64,000 bases of DNA from Schlegelella_A sp038231215 (GCA_038231215.1 JBBRLS010000007.1:1-64000), one strand, 5' to 3'. Numbered from the stretch's first letter, positions 34,349 to 43,517 are shown. Program-made: numbers and translations. The notes: generated by a model from the letters alone, not told the origin.

Positions 34349-36835
34349 TCAGTTCACCGCCTCGTAACCGACTCGGTCTGTTGGTGTTCTTGCGGCTTCC
34401 AGAGCCAGGTCCAACGTATCCATGAACTCGTTCACCTTGATCGGCTTGGTGAGGTATCGGAAGAACCCGGCTTCCAGCCCCCTCTCGATGTCTCTGGGCA
34501 TCGCGTTCGCGCTGATCGCAATGACGGGGATGTGCGCGGTGGACGGGTCACCAGCAAGGATCCCGAGCGCTATGACACCGCTGATACCAGGCAGGTTGAT
34601 GTCCATCAGGATGACGTCGGGGCGGGCGGCTTGCGCCATCTCGACACCGCTACGGCCGTCTTTCGCGCTGAGCAGGCTGACATCTGGGCGCCGCGCCAGA
34701 AGCTTCTTGACCAGCATCAGATTGGCTGGGTTGTCTTCGACGTAGAGCACGGTGCGCAGTGGCCCACCACTCCCGGTGCCAGACAACGTCGCCACAGCAT
34801 GCGGCTTGTCATCACTGCCTGTCTCAACAACATTACTCGCGTTCAGTTCGATCCAGAACACGCTGCCGACACCGACCGTACTCTCCACGCCGATCAAGCC
34901 CCCCATCAGTTCGACCAGTTTTTTGCTGACGACCAAGCCGATGCCGGTGCCTTCTTCGACGCCGGCTTCTTGGCCGAGGCGGTTGAAGGGCTGGAACAGC
35001 TGAGCCACTTTGTCTGGGGTCAAGCCTTCTCCGGTGTCCTTAAAACTCATCCGAACGCGGTCGCCTGGGCGTGTGCGGCTGCTCACCTCGACTGAGCCGC
35101 CGGCGCGGTTGTACTTGATCGCGTTCGACAGCAGATTGACGAAGACTTGTTTGACCCGCGTGCGATCGGCGTTTACGCACAAAGTTACGTCGGGTTGGGC
35201 GAACACCACGCGAATGCCGCTCTTGCGCGCTTGGGGTTCGATCATGGCCTGGCAATCGGCCAATACCTCATCGAGTGACACGGGTTCCAGCGACAAGGGA
35301 AGCTTGCCGGATTCGATCTGCGCGAGATCGAGGATCTCGTTGATGAGCTCCAGCAGAAACCAGCCGGCCCGCAGAATTTGCGAGGTGCTCTCTTTCTGTC
35401 CTGCCGTCAGCGGTGGTGACTCCGAGTCCATCAACTGAGCGAAGCCGAGAATGGCGTTGAGCGGCGAGCGCAACTCGTGGCTCATGCTCGACAGAAAGTC
35501 CGACTTTGCCAGGTTGGCACGCTCTGCCTCGACCTTGGCGCCCTGGAGTTCGAGGTTCGTCTCGCGCAAGGCTTGGTCCAGCCGCTTCTGTTCGGCTTCG
35601 ACCAGCTTGCGCGCGGTGTTGTCGGTGCCGATCAGCAGGTAGCCAATGATGGCTTCGGCCGCATCGCGCAGCGCCGTCACCGAGACCACGGCCGGGAAGC
35701 GGCTGCCGTCTTTTCGGAAGTAAGTCAACTCGTAAATGTCTTCGATGGCGCGCGAGGCCTTGAAGACCAACGCCTCGAAGCCTGGGCTGATGGTGGTGCC
35801 GAGTTCGAGGCTGAGCGCTGCAGCGCGCGCGATGACCTCCTGCGGATCGGAAATGTCGGCCGGGGTGATCTTGTTCATCACTTCGTCAGCCGTGTAGCCC
35901 AGCATGCGCTCGGCACCGACGTTGAAGATCTGAATGACGCCATTGGCATCGGTTGCGATGCTGGAGAAGTTGGCGCTGTTGAAGATTGCTCGCTGCAACG
36001 CACCGGCATTCAGCAGCGCTTCTTCGGCCTGCTTGCGCGCGGTGTTGTCGGTGCCGATCAGCAGGTAGCCAATGATGATGTTCTCGGCATCGCGCAGCGC
36101 CGTCACCGAGACCACGGCCGGGAAGCGGCTGCCGTCTTTTCGGATATAGGTCAGCTCATAAATGTCTTCGATGCCGCGTGAGGCCTTGAACACCAGCGCC
36201 TCAAAACCAGGGGAAATGACAGTGTCGAGCTCCAAGCTCAGCACACGCGCGCGCTCAACCACTTCTTGCGGATCAGAAATATCGGCTGGTGTGATCTTGT
36301 TCAGCACCTCGATGGCCGTGTAGCCCAACATGCGCTCGGCCCCGACGTTAAAAATCTGGATGACGCCATTGGCGTCGGTAGCGATGCTGGAGAAATTGGC
36401 ACTATTAAAAATAGCGTTTTGCAAAGCAGATACGCGCGAAAGCGCCTTCTTCTGCCGAAACAACTCAACAAATACTGCGACCTTGCTGGTCAGGATATGT
36501 GCCTCAACCGGTTTGTAGAGGAAATCAACCGCGCCGAAGTTGAAGCCTTTAAATTGGCGCTGGCGGTCATGGGCACCCGCGGTAATGAAGACAATCGGCA
36601 CATGTTTGGTGCGCTCGCTGCCGCGCATCAGCTCAGCCAGCTCGAAGCCATCCATGTCGGGCATCTGCACATCCACCAGTGCAAGTGCGACCTCGTTGAC
36701 CAAAACAATTTCCAGCGCCTCGGCACCGGAGCGCGCCATCAACACGCGAACCTCGGGAGCCCGCAACAAGGCCGACATGGCGATCAGATTCTCTTCAAGG
36801 TCGTCAACCAGGAGGATGGTGGCATTGGTGTTCAT
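34349..36835 (-). CDS. hybrid sensor histidine kinase: receiver-PAS-PAS-HisKA-HATPase-receiver
   Basis: A soluble 828-residue hybrid kinase. It has an N-terminal receiver (phospho-acceptor D55 in LALVDVQMP), and two nearly identical PAS/PAC units (about 141-272 and 273-402). HisKA follows with His445 in MSHELRSPLN, then HATPase_c (NLLSNAIKY, DTGEGLTPD, GTGIGLVVSKKL), and a C-terminal receiver (VILMDINLPG). All phosphotransfer residues look intact. There is no membrane segment, so its input is cytoplasmic or arrives by phosphotransfer to the first receiver. The ATG overlaps the cheR stop (ATGA). Base composition is less GC-rich than outside the island. Confidence 0.9.
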   Translation of the reverse strand: MNTNATILLVDDLEENLIAMSALLRAPEVRVLMARSGAEALEIVLVNEVALALVDVQMPDMDGFELAELMRGSERTKHVPIVFITAGAHDRQRQFKGFNFGAVDFLYKPVEAHILTSKVAVFVELFRQKKALSRVSALQNAIFNSANFSSIATDANGVIQIFNVGAERMLGYTAIEVLNKITPADISDPQEVVERARVLSLELDTVISPGFEALVFKASRGIEDIYELTYIRKDGSRFPAVVSVTALRDAENIIIGYLLIGTDNTARKQAEEALLNAGALQRAIFNSANFSSIATDANGVIQIFNVGAERMLGYTADEVMNKITPADISDPQEVIARAAALSLELGTTISPGFEALVFKASRAIEDIYELTYFRKDGSRFPAVVSVTALRDAAEAIIGYLLIGTDNTARKLVEAEQKRLDQALRETNLELQGAKVEAERANLAKSDFLSSMSHELRSPLNAILGFAQLMDSESPPLTAGQKESTSQILRAGWFLLELINEILDLAQIESGKLPLSLEPVSLDEVLADCQAMIEPQARKSGIRVVFAQPDVTLCVNADRTRVKQVFVNLLSNAIKYNRAGGSVEVSSRTRPGDRVRMSFKDTGEGLTPDKVAQLFQPFNRLGQEAGVEEGTGIGLVVSKKLVELMGGLIGVESTVGVGSVFWIELNASNVVETGSDDKPHAVATLSGTGSGGPLRTVLYVEDNPANLMLVKKLLARRPDVSLLSAKDGRSGVEMAQAARPDVILMDINLPGISGVIALGILAGDPSTAHIPVIAISANAMPRDIERGLEAGFFRYLTKPIKVNEFMDTLDLALEAARTPTDRVGYEAVN
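35632..36415. repeat. tandem duplication of a 396-bp PAS-coding unit
   Basis: Units at about 36020-36415 and 35632-36019 code two PAS/PAC modules sharing long identical runs such as FNSANFSSIATDANGVIQIF and DGSRFPAVVSVTALRDA. The DNA is also nearly identical over most of the unit, so the duplication inside the kinase gene is fairly recent. Confidence 0.8.
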
Positions 36836-37701
36836 GCGGTGCAGTCGAGGGATGCCGATTTTTTTCGATAAATGCGCTCGTGCCTGTCGAAGGTCTCGAA
36901 AACGGGGTTGCGCGACGGCACGCCCAAGCTCTCTTTGGAGCCCAGTGCGAGGAAACCGCGTGGCACCAGCGACTGCGCGAACAGGGCAATGGCGCGGTCT
37001 TGCAGCGGGCGCTCAAAGTAGATCAACACATTTCTGCACAGCACGAGGTGGGTTTCGGTGAAATCGCCGTCGGTCGCCAGCGAGTGGTCGGCAAAGACGA
37101 CGTTTCGGCGCAGGCATTTATCGAAAATGACACCGTTGTAAGCGGCCGTGTACCAGTCCGACAGCGAGCCCTTGCCGCCAGCCTCGACATAGTTGTGCGA
37201 GAAGCCTGCCACGCGGTCCACTGCGTACACACCGGCTTGTGCTTTGCGCAGTGCCTCATCGTTCACATCGGTGGCGTAAATCATGGCGCGGTCCAGCAAA
37301 CCCGCTTCCTCCAGCAGGATGGCGATGGCGTAAAACTCCTCGCCGGAACTGCAGCCAGCAAGCCATATCTTGAACGACGGATAGGTCGCAAGAATCGGCA
37401 ATACGTCCCGGCGCAAAGCCAAAAAGTGGGTCGGATCGCGAAACATGTCGCTCACCTGTACCGTAAGGTAGCCCAGCAGCAGCGACATCGCCTGCGCATC
37501 GTGCAGCACCCGCCCTTGCATCGCCGAGAGCGAGTCGAGTCCAAAGCGCTGCAGGGCCTGGTGCATCCGCCGCCGCAAGGTGGACAGGGTGTAGCCACGA
37601 AAATCGCAGTGGTAGTGCTGGAAGATGGCCTCCAGCAGCAGCGTGAGCTCGATATCAAACGCTGCGCCCGCGTGCTGCTTTGGCGCTGTTGGCGGCTTCA
37701 T
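36832..37701 (-). CDS. CheR-type protein-glutamate O-methyltransferase
   Basis: SAM-dependent methyltransferase of the CheR family, 289 residues from ATG 37701. It has a CheR N-terminal helical domain (YTLSTLRRRMHQALQRFGL, about 28-46), the SAM-binding loop LAGCSSGEE (about 113-121), the catalytic-domain motif YATDVNDEAL, and LVLCRNVLIYF. There is no TPR or chemoreceptor-tethering pentapeptide-binding insert visible. Both ends overlap neighbouring kinase genes by ATGA-type junctions, so it is translationally coupled to both. Similar operons normally include a CheB methylesterase; none is present here, and no chemoreceptor is encoded in the window. Methylation of a kinase or receiver rather than a chemoreceptor is possible. 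Confidence 0.88.
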   Translation of the reverse strand: MKPPTAPKQHAGAAFDIELTLLLEAIFQHYHCDFRGYTLSTLRRRMHQALQRFGLDSLSAMQGRVLHDAQAMSLLLGYLTVQVSDMFRDPTHFLALRRDVLPILATYPSFKIWLAGCSSGEEFYAIAILLEEAGLLDRAMIYATDVNDEALRKAQAGVYAVDRVAGFSHNYVEAGGKGSLSDWYTAAYNGVIFDKCLRRNVVFADHSLATDGDFTETHLVLCRNVLIYFERPLQDRAIALFAQSLVPRGFLALGSKESLGVPSRNPVFETFDRHERIYRKKSASLDCTA

Positions 37702-40700
37702 CGCTTGCGCATCCAGACGCGCAGCAGCGACAGCAGCTTCTCCACGTCGATGGGTTTGGCCATGTAGTCGGACGCACCCGCAGCAATGCATTGCTGCTGG
37801 TCATCCTTCATTGCCTTGGCGGTCAGCGCGATGATGGGCAGCAGTTGCCACTGGGGTCGCTCACGGATGGCGCGCATCGCCGCAAAGCCATCCATCTCGG
37901 GCATCATGATGTCCATCAAAACCATGTCGATGCCGCCGCTCTGATGGCCCGCAATGCCCTGCTTCTCCAGCAGGGCCAGCGCCTCCCGACCGTTGCGCGC
38001 GATCACCATCGTGGCGCCCAGTGGCTCGAGTACGCTGGTCAATGCAAAGACATTGCGCACATCGTCCTCGGCCAACAGGATGCGTCGGCCCTCAAGCGCG
38101 GCGTCGCGGTTGCGGGCCTCGCGCAGCATTCTCTGGCGGTCCAAGGGCAACTTGGCCTCGACCTGGTGCAGGAACAGCATCACCTCATCGAGCAACCGCT
38201 CGGGCGAGCGCGCGCCCTTGATGATGATCGAGCGCGAGTACTGGTTCAGCCGCTGCTCCTCGTCACGGCTGAGCGAGCTGCCGGTGTGGACGATGACGGG
38301 CGGATGCGAATAGCGCTCGTCGGCAGCCATGCGCTCCAGCAGTTGGTAACCGCTGAAATCGGGCAAGGTGAGATCAACAACCATGCAGTCAAACGTCGCG
38401 GCCTGCAGGGCCGCCAGCGCGTCGCCGGCGGTGGCCACCGATGTGACGCTGACACCGCCCTGGCCCAACAGCGCCTCGATCGCCTGGCGCTGGTGCGCGC
38501 TGTCTTCGACGACCAGCACACGGCCCATCGTTTGGGCCAGCTTTTGCTCCATGCGCTGGATAGCGCGCAGCAGCTCCTCGCGCTTGACAGGCTTGAGCGT
38601 GTAGCCCAACGCGCCGAGCTCGAGCGCCTGTTGTACATGGTCTGCTGCCGAGATCATGTGCACCGGAATGTGGCGTATGGCGGAATTGCGCTTCAAGCGA
38701 TCCAACACCGTCAGCCCCGAGTGGTCGGGCAGCTTTATATCCAGCAAGACACCCACCGGGTGGTACGCATGGACCGCCGCGATGCCGTCCTCGGCGGACG
38801 GTGCGACGACCACCTTGTAGCCGCGCTCACGCCCGAGTTCGACCAGGATGTGGGCAAAAATTGCGTCGTCCTCCACCACCAGAATCACGCGGTCCGTCAG
38901 GGTGATGGTGTCGCGGTCGTCGGCCACAATTTTTGCCACCGGTGTCTGTGCCGGGGCAGGGGCCGCGAGGGCGCGCATGGGCGCTGGCATGACCGGTGCC
39001 AACGCAGCAAGCGCAGCCATCTGGGCCGCCGTTGGGCCGTGTGTCGCGGTGGTGCCGGGCACCCCGAGCCAACGCGGAACGGTCAACGTGAAGGTGCTCC
39101 CCACGCCTGAGGCGCTGTGCAATGTGACATCGCCCCCCAGCAGGCGCGACAGCTCCCGCGAGATCGACAAGCCGAGCCCCGTTCCGCCGTACTTGCGGTG
39201 TGTGCTGCCATCGGCTTGACGAAATGCTTCGAATATCAGGCCCTGGTGCTCAGGCGCGATGCCGACGCCGGTATCGATGACGCAAAAACGCACCAGCGCC
39301 ACCCCATCGGCAGATGTCAGCGCGTCAACGCTGAGCTGTACCGTTCCGTGCTCGGTGAACTTCACGGCATTCGACACCAGATTCTTCAGCACCTGCTGCA
39401 GGCGCTGGCCGTCGCTGACGATGCTGTCGTTCGGGTCCTTGATGGCGGTCTCCAGACGTACGCCCTTCTGGGCGGCGAGTGGGTCAAAGGTGCGGCGCAG
39501 TTGCTCGACCATCGCCCGTAGTGAGAGCTTCTCCAGGTGCACATCAACCTGGCCAGCCTCGATCTTGGAGAGGTCAAGAATGTCGTTGATCAGCGTGAGC
39601 AGATCGGTGTTGGCACTGTGGATCGTCTGTGAAAACTGCACCTGCTCCTCGGTCAGGTTTTCACCTGCGTTGTCGGCGAGTATCTTGGAGAGGATCAGCG
39701 CGCTGTTGAGCGGTGTACGCAACTCATGGCTCATATTGGCAAGAAACTCCGACTTCACCCGGTTGGCGCGCGCCAGTTCGTCCGAATGCAGCGTCAGCTC
39801 ATGCTGGGCGCTCTCAAGTCCGGCTTTCTGCGCTTGCAACTCTTCGGATTGGGTTTCGAGCTGGGTGTTGGTTTCCTCCAGTTCCGCCTGCTGCTGTTCT
39901 TGGCGCACGGCGCTTTCCTGCAGTGAGCGGCTTTGCGCTTCGAGCTCTTCATTGGAAGCGCGCAACTCTTCTTGTTGAGTTTGCAGCGCCTCACCCTGCT
40001 GCTGTGATTCTTCCAGCGCGAGCGCAAGCGCCTTGTGCAGTTGCGCTGTTCTCAGCGCCACGCCGATCGGCTCGGCGAGCATGCCAAGCCATTCCAGGTC
40101 GTGCTCCGCGACGGTGTGAAAAAAGCCCAGTTCCAGCACCGCGTTGGCAATGCCGTCGGCACTGGCGGGTGCCAGCACCAGATGCCTCGCTTGGCCTGTG
40201 CCGAGGCCAGAGGACACCGGGAAATAGTCCGGCGGCACATCGCTTACCAGCAGTACCGACCGGTCCTGCAAGACGCGTTGGGTCAGGCCACCCACCGGGC
40301 GAACGCTGTCGGCAGCACTTGGAGTGGCGGCCGGAAGTGCATAACCGCCGATCAGGCGAAGCGGTTGCGCTGTTTCGGACAGGTACACGGCAGCCACTTG
40401 GGCGTTGAGGTAACGGGCGACGAAATCAACGATCTTCCCGCCCAGCGCATCGATATCTTGCTCACCCTGCATCCGGACACCGAGCTCATTCAGCCCCGAA
40501 CGGAGCCATGCCTGCGTTCGCATCTGGCGAAAATCCTGCGCTGACGCGACAGCGTTGGCGACGATGAGGAAGAGCAAGATTGCCGCACCGGTCCAGTTGA
40601 CGAACGTCGAGAAGGCGACGGCCTGCTCCCATGCCTGGGTGCGGGCAGCATCCAACGCCCGCTCGGTGACCAATATCTCGTTGATCGCCGCACGGACGCG

Positions 40701-41195
40701 ATCCATCTTCTCCTTGCCCTGTCCAGAACGAACCAGCTCGAGCGCGGCTTCAGTCTGGCCCGCGCGCTTGAGCTTGATCGTCTCCTGCATCTCTGCCAAC
40801 TTGTCGGCGATGCGGCTTTCGGCGGCATCGAACTGCAGCAGCTCCGCCGGGTCGTCTTCAATCGAGCGCCGAAAATCGGCCCGCTGACGCGGCAAGGTGG
40901 CGAGTGCAGCAGTGAACGGCTCGAGAAAACGCTCGGACCCCGTCAGAAGAAAACCGCGCTGCCCGGTCTCCGCGTCCTTGAGCGTTGAGAACAACTCCCC
41001 GACATTGCGCGTCCTCTCGAGCGATTGCAACAGCTTTTGTACGCCCGCCGATCGAGTCTGCAAAGCGTAATGGGAGACAACCGTCATGGTCAGCACGGCA
41101 ACCAACGCGACCAGAAAACCGATGAGCGTCTTGCGGGGTAAAGCAGTATGCCAATGGCCACCGGGGCTGGTACTGCGGCGCGTTTCTTGAATCAC
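37698..41195 (-). CDS. hybrid sensor histidine kinase: CHASE3-GAF-coiled coil-HisKA-HATPase-three receivers
   Basis: A 1165-residue membrane kinase. Transmembrane helix at about 23-41, periplasmic CHASE3 (about 45-190), second helix (about 200-218), GAF (about 228-390), a Gln/Glu-rich coiled coil (about 395-478), HisKA with His490 (MSHELRTPLN), and HATPase_c (NLVSNAVKF, DTGVGIAPE, GGTGLGLSIS). Three receivers follow with acceptor aspartates D819, D941 and D1095. All motifs are intact. Start is a GTG at 41195 with AAGGG upstream. First gene of the three-gene operon with cheR and the second hybrid kinase; three linked receivers suggest a branched phosphorelay. Confidence 0.92.
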   Translation of the reverse strand: MIQETRRSTSPGGHWHTALPRKTLIGFLVALVAVLTMTVVSHYALQTRSAGVQKLLQSLERTRNVGELFSTLKDAETGQRGFLLTGSERFLEPFTAALATLPRQRADFRRSIEDDPAELLQFDAAESRIADKLAEMQETIKLKRAGQTEAALELVRSGQGKEKMDRVRAAINEILVTERALDAARTQAWEQAVAFSTFVNWTGAAILLFLIVANAVASAQDFRQMRTQAWLRSGLNELGVRMQGEQDIDALGGKIVDFVARYLNAQVAAVYLSETAQPLRLIGGYALPAATPSAADSVRPVGGLTQRVLQDRSVLLVSDVPPDYFPVSSGLGTGQARHLVLAPASADGIANAVLELGFFHTVAEHDLEWLGMLAEPIGVALRTAQLHKALALALEESQQQGEALQTQQEELRASNEELEAQSRSLQESAVRQEQQQAELEETNTQLETQSEELQAQKAGLESAQHELTLHSDELARANRVKSEFLANMSHELRTPLNSALILSKILADNAGENLTEEQVQFSQTIHSANTDLLTLINDILDLSKIEAGQVDVHLEKLSLRAMVEQLRRTFDPLAAQKGVRLETAIKDPNDSIVSDGQRLQQVLKNLVSNAVKFTEHGTVQLSVDALTSADGVALVRFCVIDTGVGIAPEHQGLIFEAFRQADGSTHRKYGGTGLGLSISRELSRLLGGDVTLHSASGVGSTFTLTVPRWLGVPGTTATHGPTAAQMAALAALAPVMPAPMRALAAPAPAQTPVAKIVADDRDTITLTDRVILVVEDDAIFAHILVELGRERGYKVVVAPSAEDGIAAVHAYHPVGVLLDIKLPDHSGLTVLDRLKRNSAIRHIPVHMISAADHVQQALELGALGYTLKPVKREELLRAIQRMEQKLAQTMGRVLVVEDSAHQRQAIEALLGQGGVSVTSVATAGDALAALQAATFDCMVVDLTLPDFSGYQLLERMAADERYSHPPVIVHTGSSLSRDEEQRLNQYSRSIIIKGARSPERLLDEVMLFLHQVEAKLPLDRQRMLREARNRDAALEGRRILLAEDDVRNVFALTSVLEPLGATMVIARNGREALALLEKQGIAGHQSGGIDMVLMDIMMPEMDGFAAMRAIRERPQWQLLPIIALTAKAMKDDQQQCIAAGASDYMAKPIDVEKLLSLLRVWMRKR

Positions 41196-41483
41196 GGATA
41201 CCCTTCGTTTCTATCAGACGACTATCGACTGATGGTTTACAGCAGGGAGGTATATCGCGCCGCTCTCCCAAACAAAAGGAAATTCCGGATTGCGCGCCCG
41301 CCATATTTGGCGTGCTTTCAGGGTCTACAAGAATTTTCCCGATTGTGGGGCACCGGAGAGCTTGGTGGTGGCATTGCAACGGCGCAGTGTCGCCGCACAC
41401 CACTACGATGTCGTCCGCTGCTACGGCGCACAGGCAGAGGCCGTGCTTTGGCGCAGCCCGGTTTTTGCGCAGACGGAATGCTG
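41196..41483. other. non-coding stretch upstream of the kinase operon
   Basis: About 290 bp without a convincing gene. Lower GC than the flanks. It presumably holds the promoter of the minus-strand kinase operon, but no clear -35/-10 pair stands out. Confidence 0.4.
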
Positions 41484-41576
41484 GAAGTCCAGCGTAGCAG
41501 CCTGAACTACTTGACGCCGCTCGAGTTCAAGCAGCAGCATCACCCCGTCCCCTACCGAGCCGTCTTCCAGGAATGA
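41484..41576 (+). pseudogene. 3' tail of an IS3-family transposase (OrfB)
   Basis: Codes RSSLNYLTPLEFKQQHHP... to a TGA at 41574-41576. The RxSxLxYLTPxEF ending is the typical C-terminus of the IS3-group OrfB integrase-like transposase. The following bases (CCAGGGGCAGGTCAG) resemble an IS3-type terminal repeat. The rest of the element is missing. Confidence 0.6.
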
Positions 41577-41676
41577 TTGGCCTGAATAACCAGGGGCAGG
41601 TCAGTAGGGGCAGTGCTCAGGCGTTGTCTCGCTGCGTTGTTGAACCATGCCGTGTGACGGTTCCTCTGGAGGGATG

Positions 41677-41915
41677 CTACGCGGCCTTGAGTTCGGCCCT
41701 GTCGGCCTTCGCAACGCGAGCGACCAGCGCAGCGATCAAGGTGTTCATATCGCGAAGACCGCGCAGCTTTCTGAACCGCTCACTTGCATCGCTCAAGGCA
41801 CTGGCCACCCAGCGCAAGGTCATCGCGCCGTCTTTCCAGCGCTTGACATTGCGCGTGTAGTGTCCGATCGAGCCGTTGAGGTTCTCGATCGGGTTGGCAG
41901 CCGCACGCCGACTCA
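41677..41915 (-). pseudogene. 3' tail of an IS256/Mutator-like transposase
   Basis: Codes about 75 residues: AANPIENLNGSIGHYTRNVKRW, DGAMTLRWVASALSDASERFRKLRG, MNTLIAALVARV, ending with TAG at 41677-41679. The NPIENLN...TRNVKRWxDGAM..RW pattern is characteristic of mutator-type transposase C-termini. The 5' end stops abruptly near 41915, next to glmS debris. Confidence 0.6.
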
Positions 41916-41994
41916 GACTTTATTGCGCTGTCTCAGACACCAATGGACTCTCAGACTCCATGGCAAGTAACACCTCTTGCGCTTGCGCTGGCCC

Positions 41995-43241
41995 TCACTC
42001 CACCGTCACGATCTTCGCCAGATTCCGCGGCTTGTCGACATCCGTCCCGCGCGCGCAGGCGGTGTGATATACCAGCAGCTGGAGCAGCACGACGTGAAGG
42101 ATGGGCGAGAGCATGCCGTAATGCTCGGGCATGCGGATCACGTGCAGGCCCTCGCCCAATTCGATCATCGAATCGGCGTCGGCAAAGACGAAGAGCTCGC
42201 CGCCGCGGGCGCGCACCTCGTGCAGGTTGCTCTTCAGCTTATCGAGCAGCGCGTCGTTCGGCGCGATCGCGACGACCGGCATCTGCGCCATGACGAGCGC
42301 GAGCGGCCCGTGCTTGAGCTCGCCTGCCGGGTACGCCTCGGCGTGGATGTAGCTGGTCTCCTTGAGCTTGAGCGCGCCTTCGAGGGCGATCGGGTAGTGC
42401 ATGCCGCGGCCGAGGAAGAGGGCGTTCTCCTTCTTCGCGAACTCCTCGCTCCACGCGATGATCTAGCTAGGGCTCGAGGGCGAGCACGCCCTGCACCGCG
42501 AGCGGCAGGTGGCGCAGCGCCTTGAGGTGCTCGGCCTCGGCCGCGTCCTGCAGGTGGCCACGCGTCTGCGCGAGGGCCAGCTGAGCAGGAAGAGGCCGAC
42601 TAGCTGGGTGCTGAAGGCCTTGGTCGAGGCGACGCCGATCTCGACGCGGGCGCGGGTGATGTAGGCCATCGCACACTCGCGCACCATCGCGCTCGTCGCG
42701 ACGTTGCACACCGTCAGCGTGTGGGCCATGCCGAGGCCGCGCGCATGCTTGAGTGCGGCGAGCGTGTCGGCGGTTTCGCCGCTCTGCGTGATGGTGACGA
42801 CGAGGGTGCGCGGGTTCGGCACGCTGTCGCGGTAGCGGTACTCGCTCGCGACTTCGACGCCGGTCGGGATCCTGGCGATGCTCTCGAGCCAGTACTTCGC
42901 GACCGAGCCGCTGTAGTAGCTCGTGCCGCAGGCGAGGATCAGCACCGAATCGACGTCCTTGAAGACGCGGTACGCGCCGTCGCCGAAGAGCTCGGGCGAG
43001 ATGCCCTCGACCGCATCGAGCGTGTCGGCGATGGCCTTCGGCTGTTCGAAGATTTCCTTCTGCATGTAGTGGCGGTACGGGCCGAGACTCGGCCGCGCCC
43101 GAATGCGCCTGCACGGTGCGCACCGGCCGCTGGGCCGGCCGCCAGCGGCCCTCGGCCGTGAGGTGGGTGATCCAGTGCTTGCCCAGCTGCAGATCGGCGA
43201 CGTCGCCCTCTTCGAGGTAGACGATCTGGTCGGTCACCGGC
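41995..43241 (-). pseudogene. glmS: truncated and frameshifted glutamine-fructose-6-phosphate aminotransferase gene
   Basis: Remnant coding GlmS from about residue 190 (TDQIVYLEEGDVADLQLG) to its normal end (NLAKIVTVE). The N-terminal glutaminase domain is absent; the sequence joins the ttuD repeat at about 43241. Three lesions break the rest. An extra base near 43087 splits AHSGAAE from the expected GPYRHYMQKEIF. A lost base near 42582 follows LVGLFLL. A CTAGCTAG insertion with stop at 42463-42470 follows GVLALEP. The sugar-isomerase motifs (CGTSYYSG, TQSGETADT, STKAFSTQ, MHYPIALEGALKLKE) remain readable. GlmS is normally essential, so an intact copy must exist elsewhere. Confidence 0.88.
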
Positions 43242-43517
43242 GACTTGGTCGAGACCGGGCCGACCTTCACCAACGTCAACGACTTCCGGGCGATGCTGAT
43301 CGGCTGATCAACCGACCGGCAACATGCGCGCCGGTGGCCGGCCGAGACGGCGCATCGCCGGGCGATGCTCGACGAAGCCGCCGCGGCGGTTCGTGAACGG
43401 GCGACCGCCGATCGGCGCGACGATCACGAGCACGCGGTCGTAGTTGCCGTCCGCGCCCGCGAACTGGAGGTGCAATTCGCGCTCGCGCTGCGCCAGGCGC
43501 ATGCGCTCCATGTCGTA
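43239..43517. repeat. direct repeat DR-R (ttuD 3' end plus DUF4124-like 3' part)
   Basis: Second copy of the sequence at 33149-33427. It carries the last codons of ttuD in frame (GDLVETGPTFTNVNDF to the stop at 43305-43307), where the left copy reads GDLVVSGP. It runs into the intact minus-strand gene at 43308. Confidence 0.9.

Larger units (their letters stand above)
33428..43238. mobile_element. putative integrated island of about 9.8 kb between direct repeats
   Basis: The interval between the two copies of the ttuD/DUF4124 junction. It contains a broken copper-storage gene, a response-regulator stub, a kinase/CheR/kinase operon with noticeably lower GC than the flanks, two transposase tails and a truncated, frameshifted glmS. 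Each flanking repeat completes a different native gene, as expected if a circular DNA carrying a homologous 279-bp segment integrated by one crossover. No integrase gene is present. A misassembly that joined two loci could give the same picture. Confidence 0.45.
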
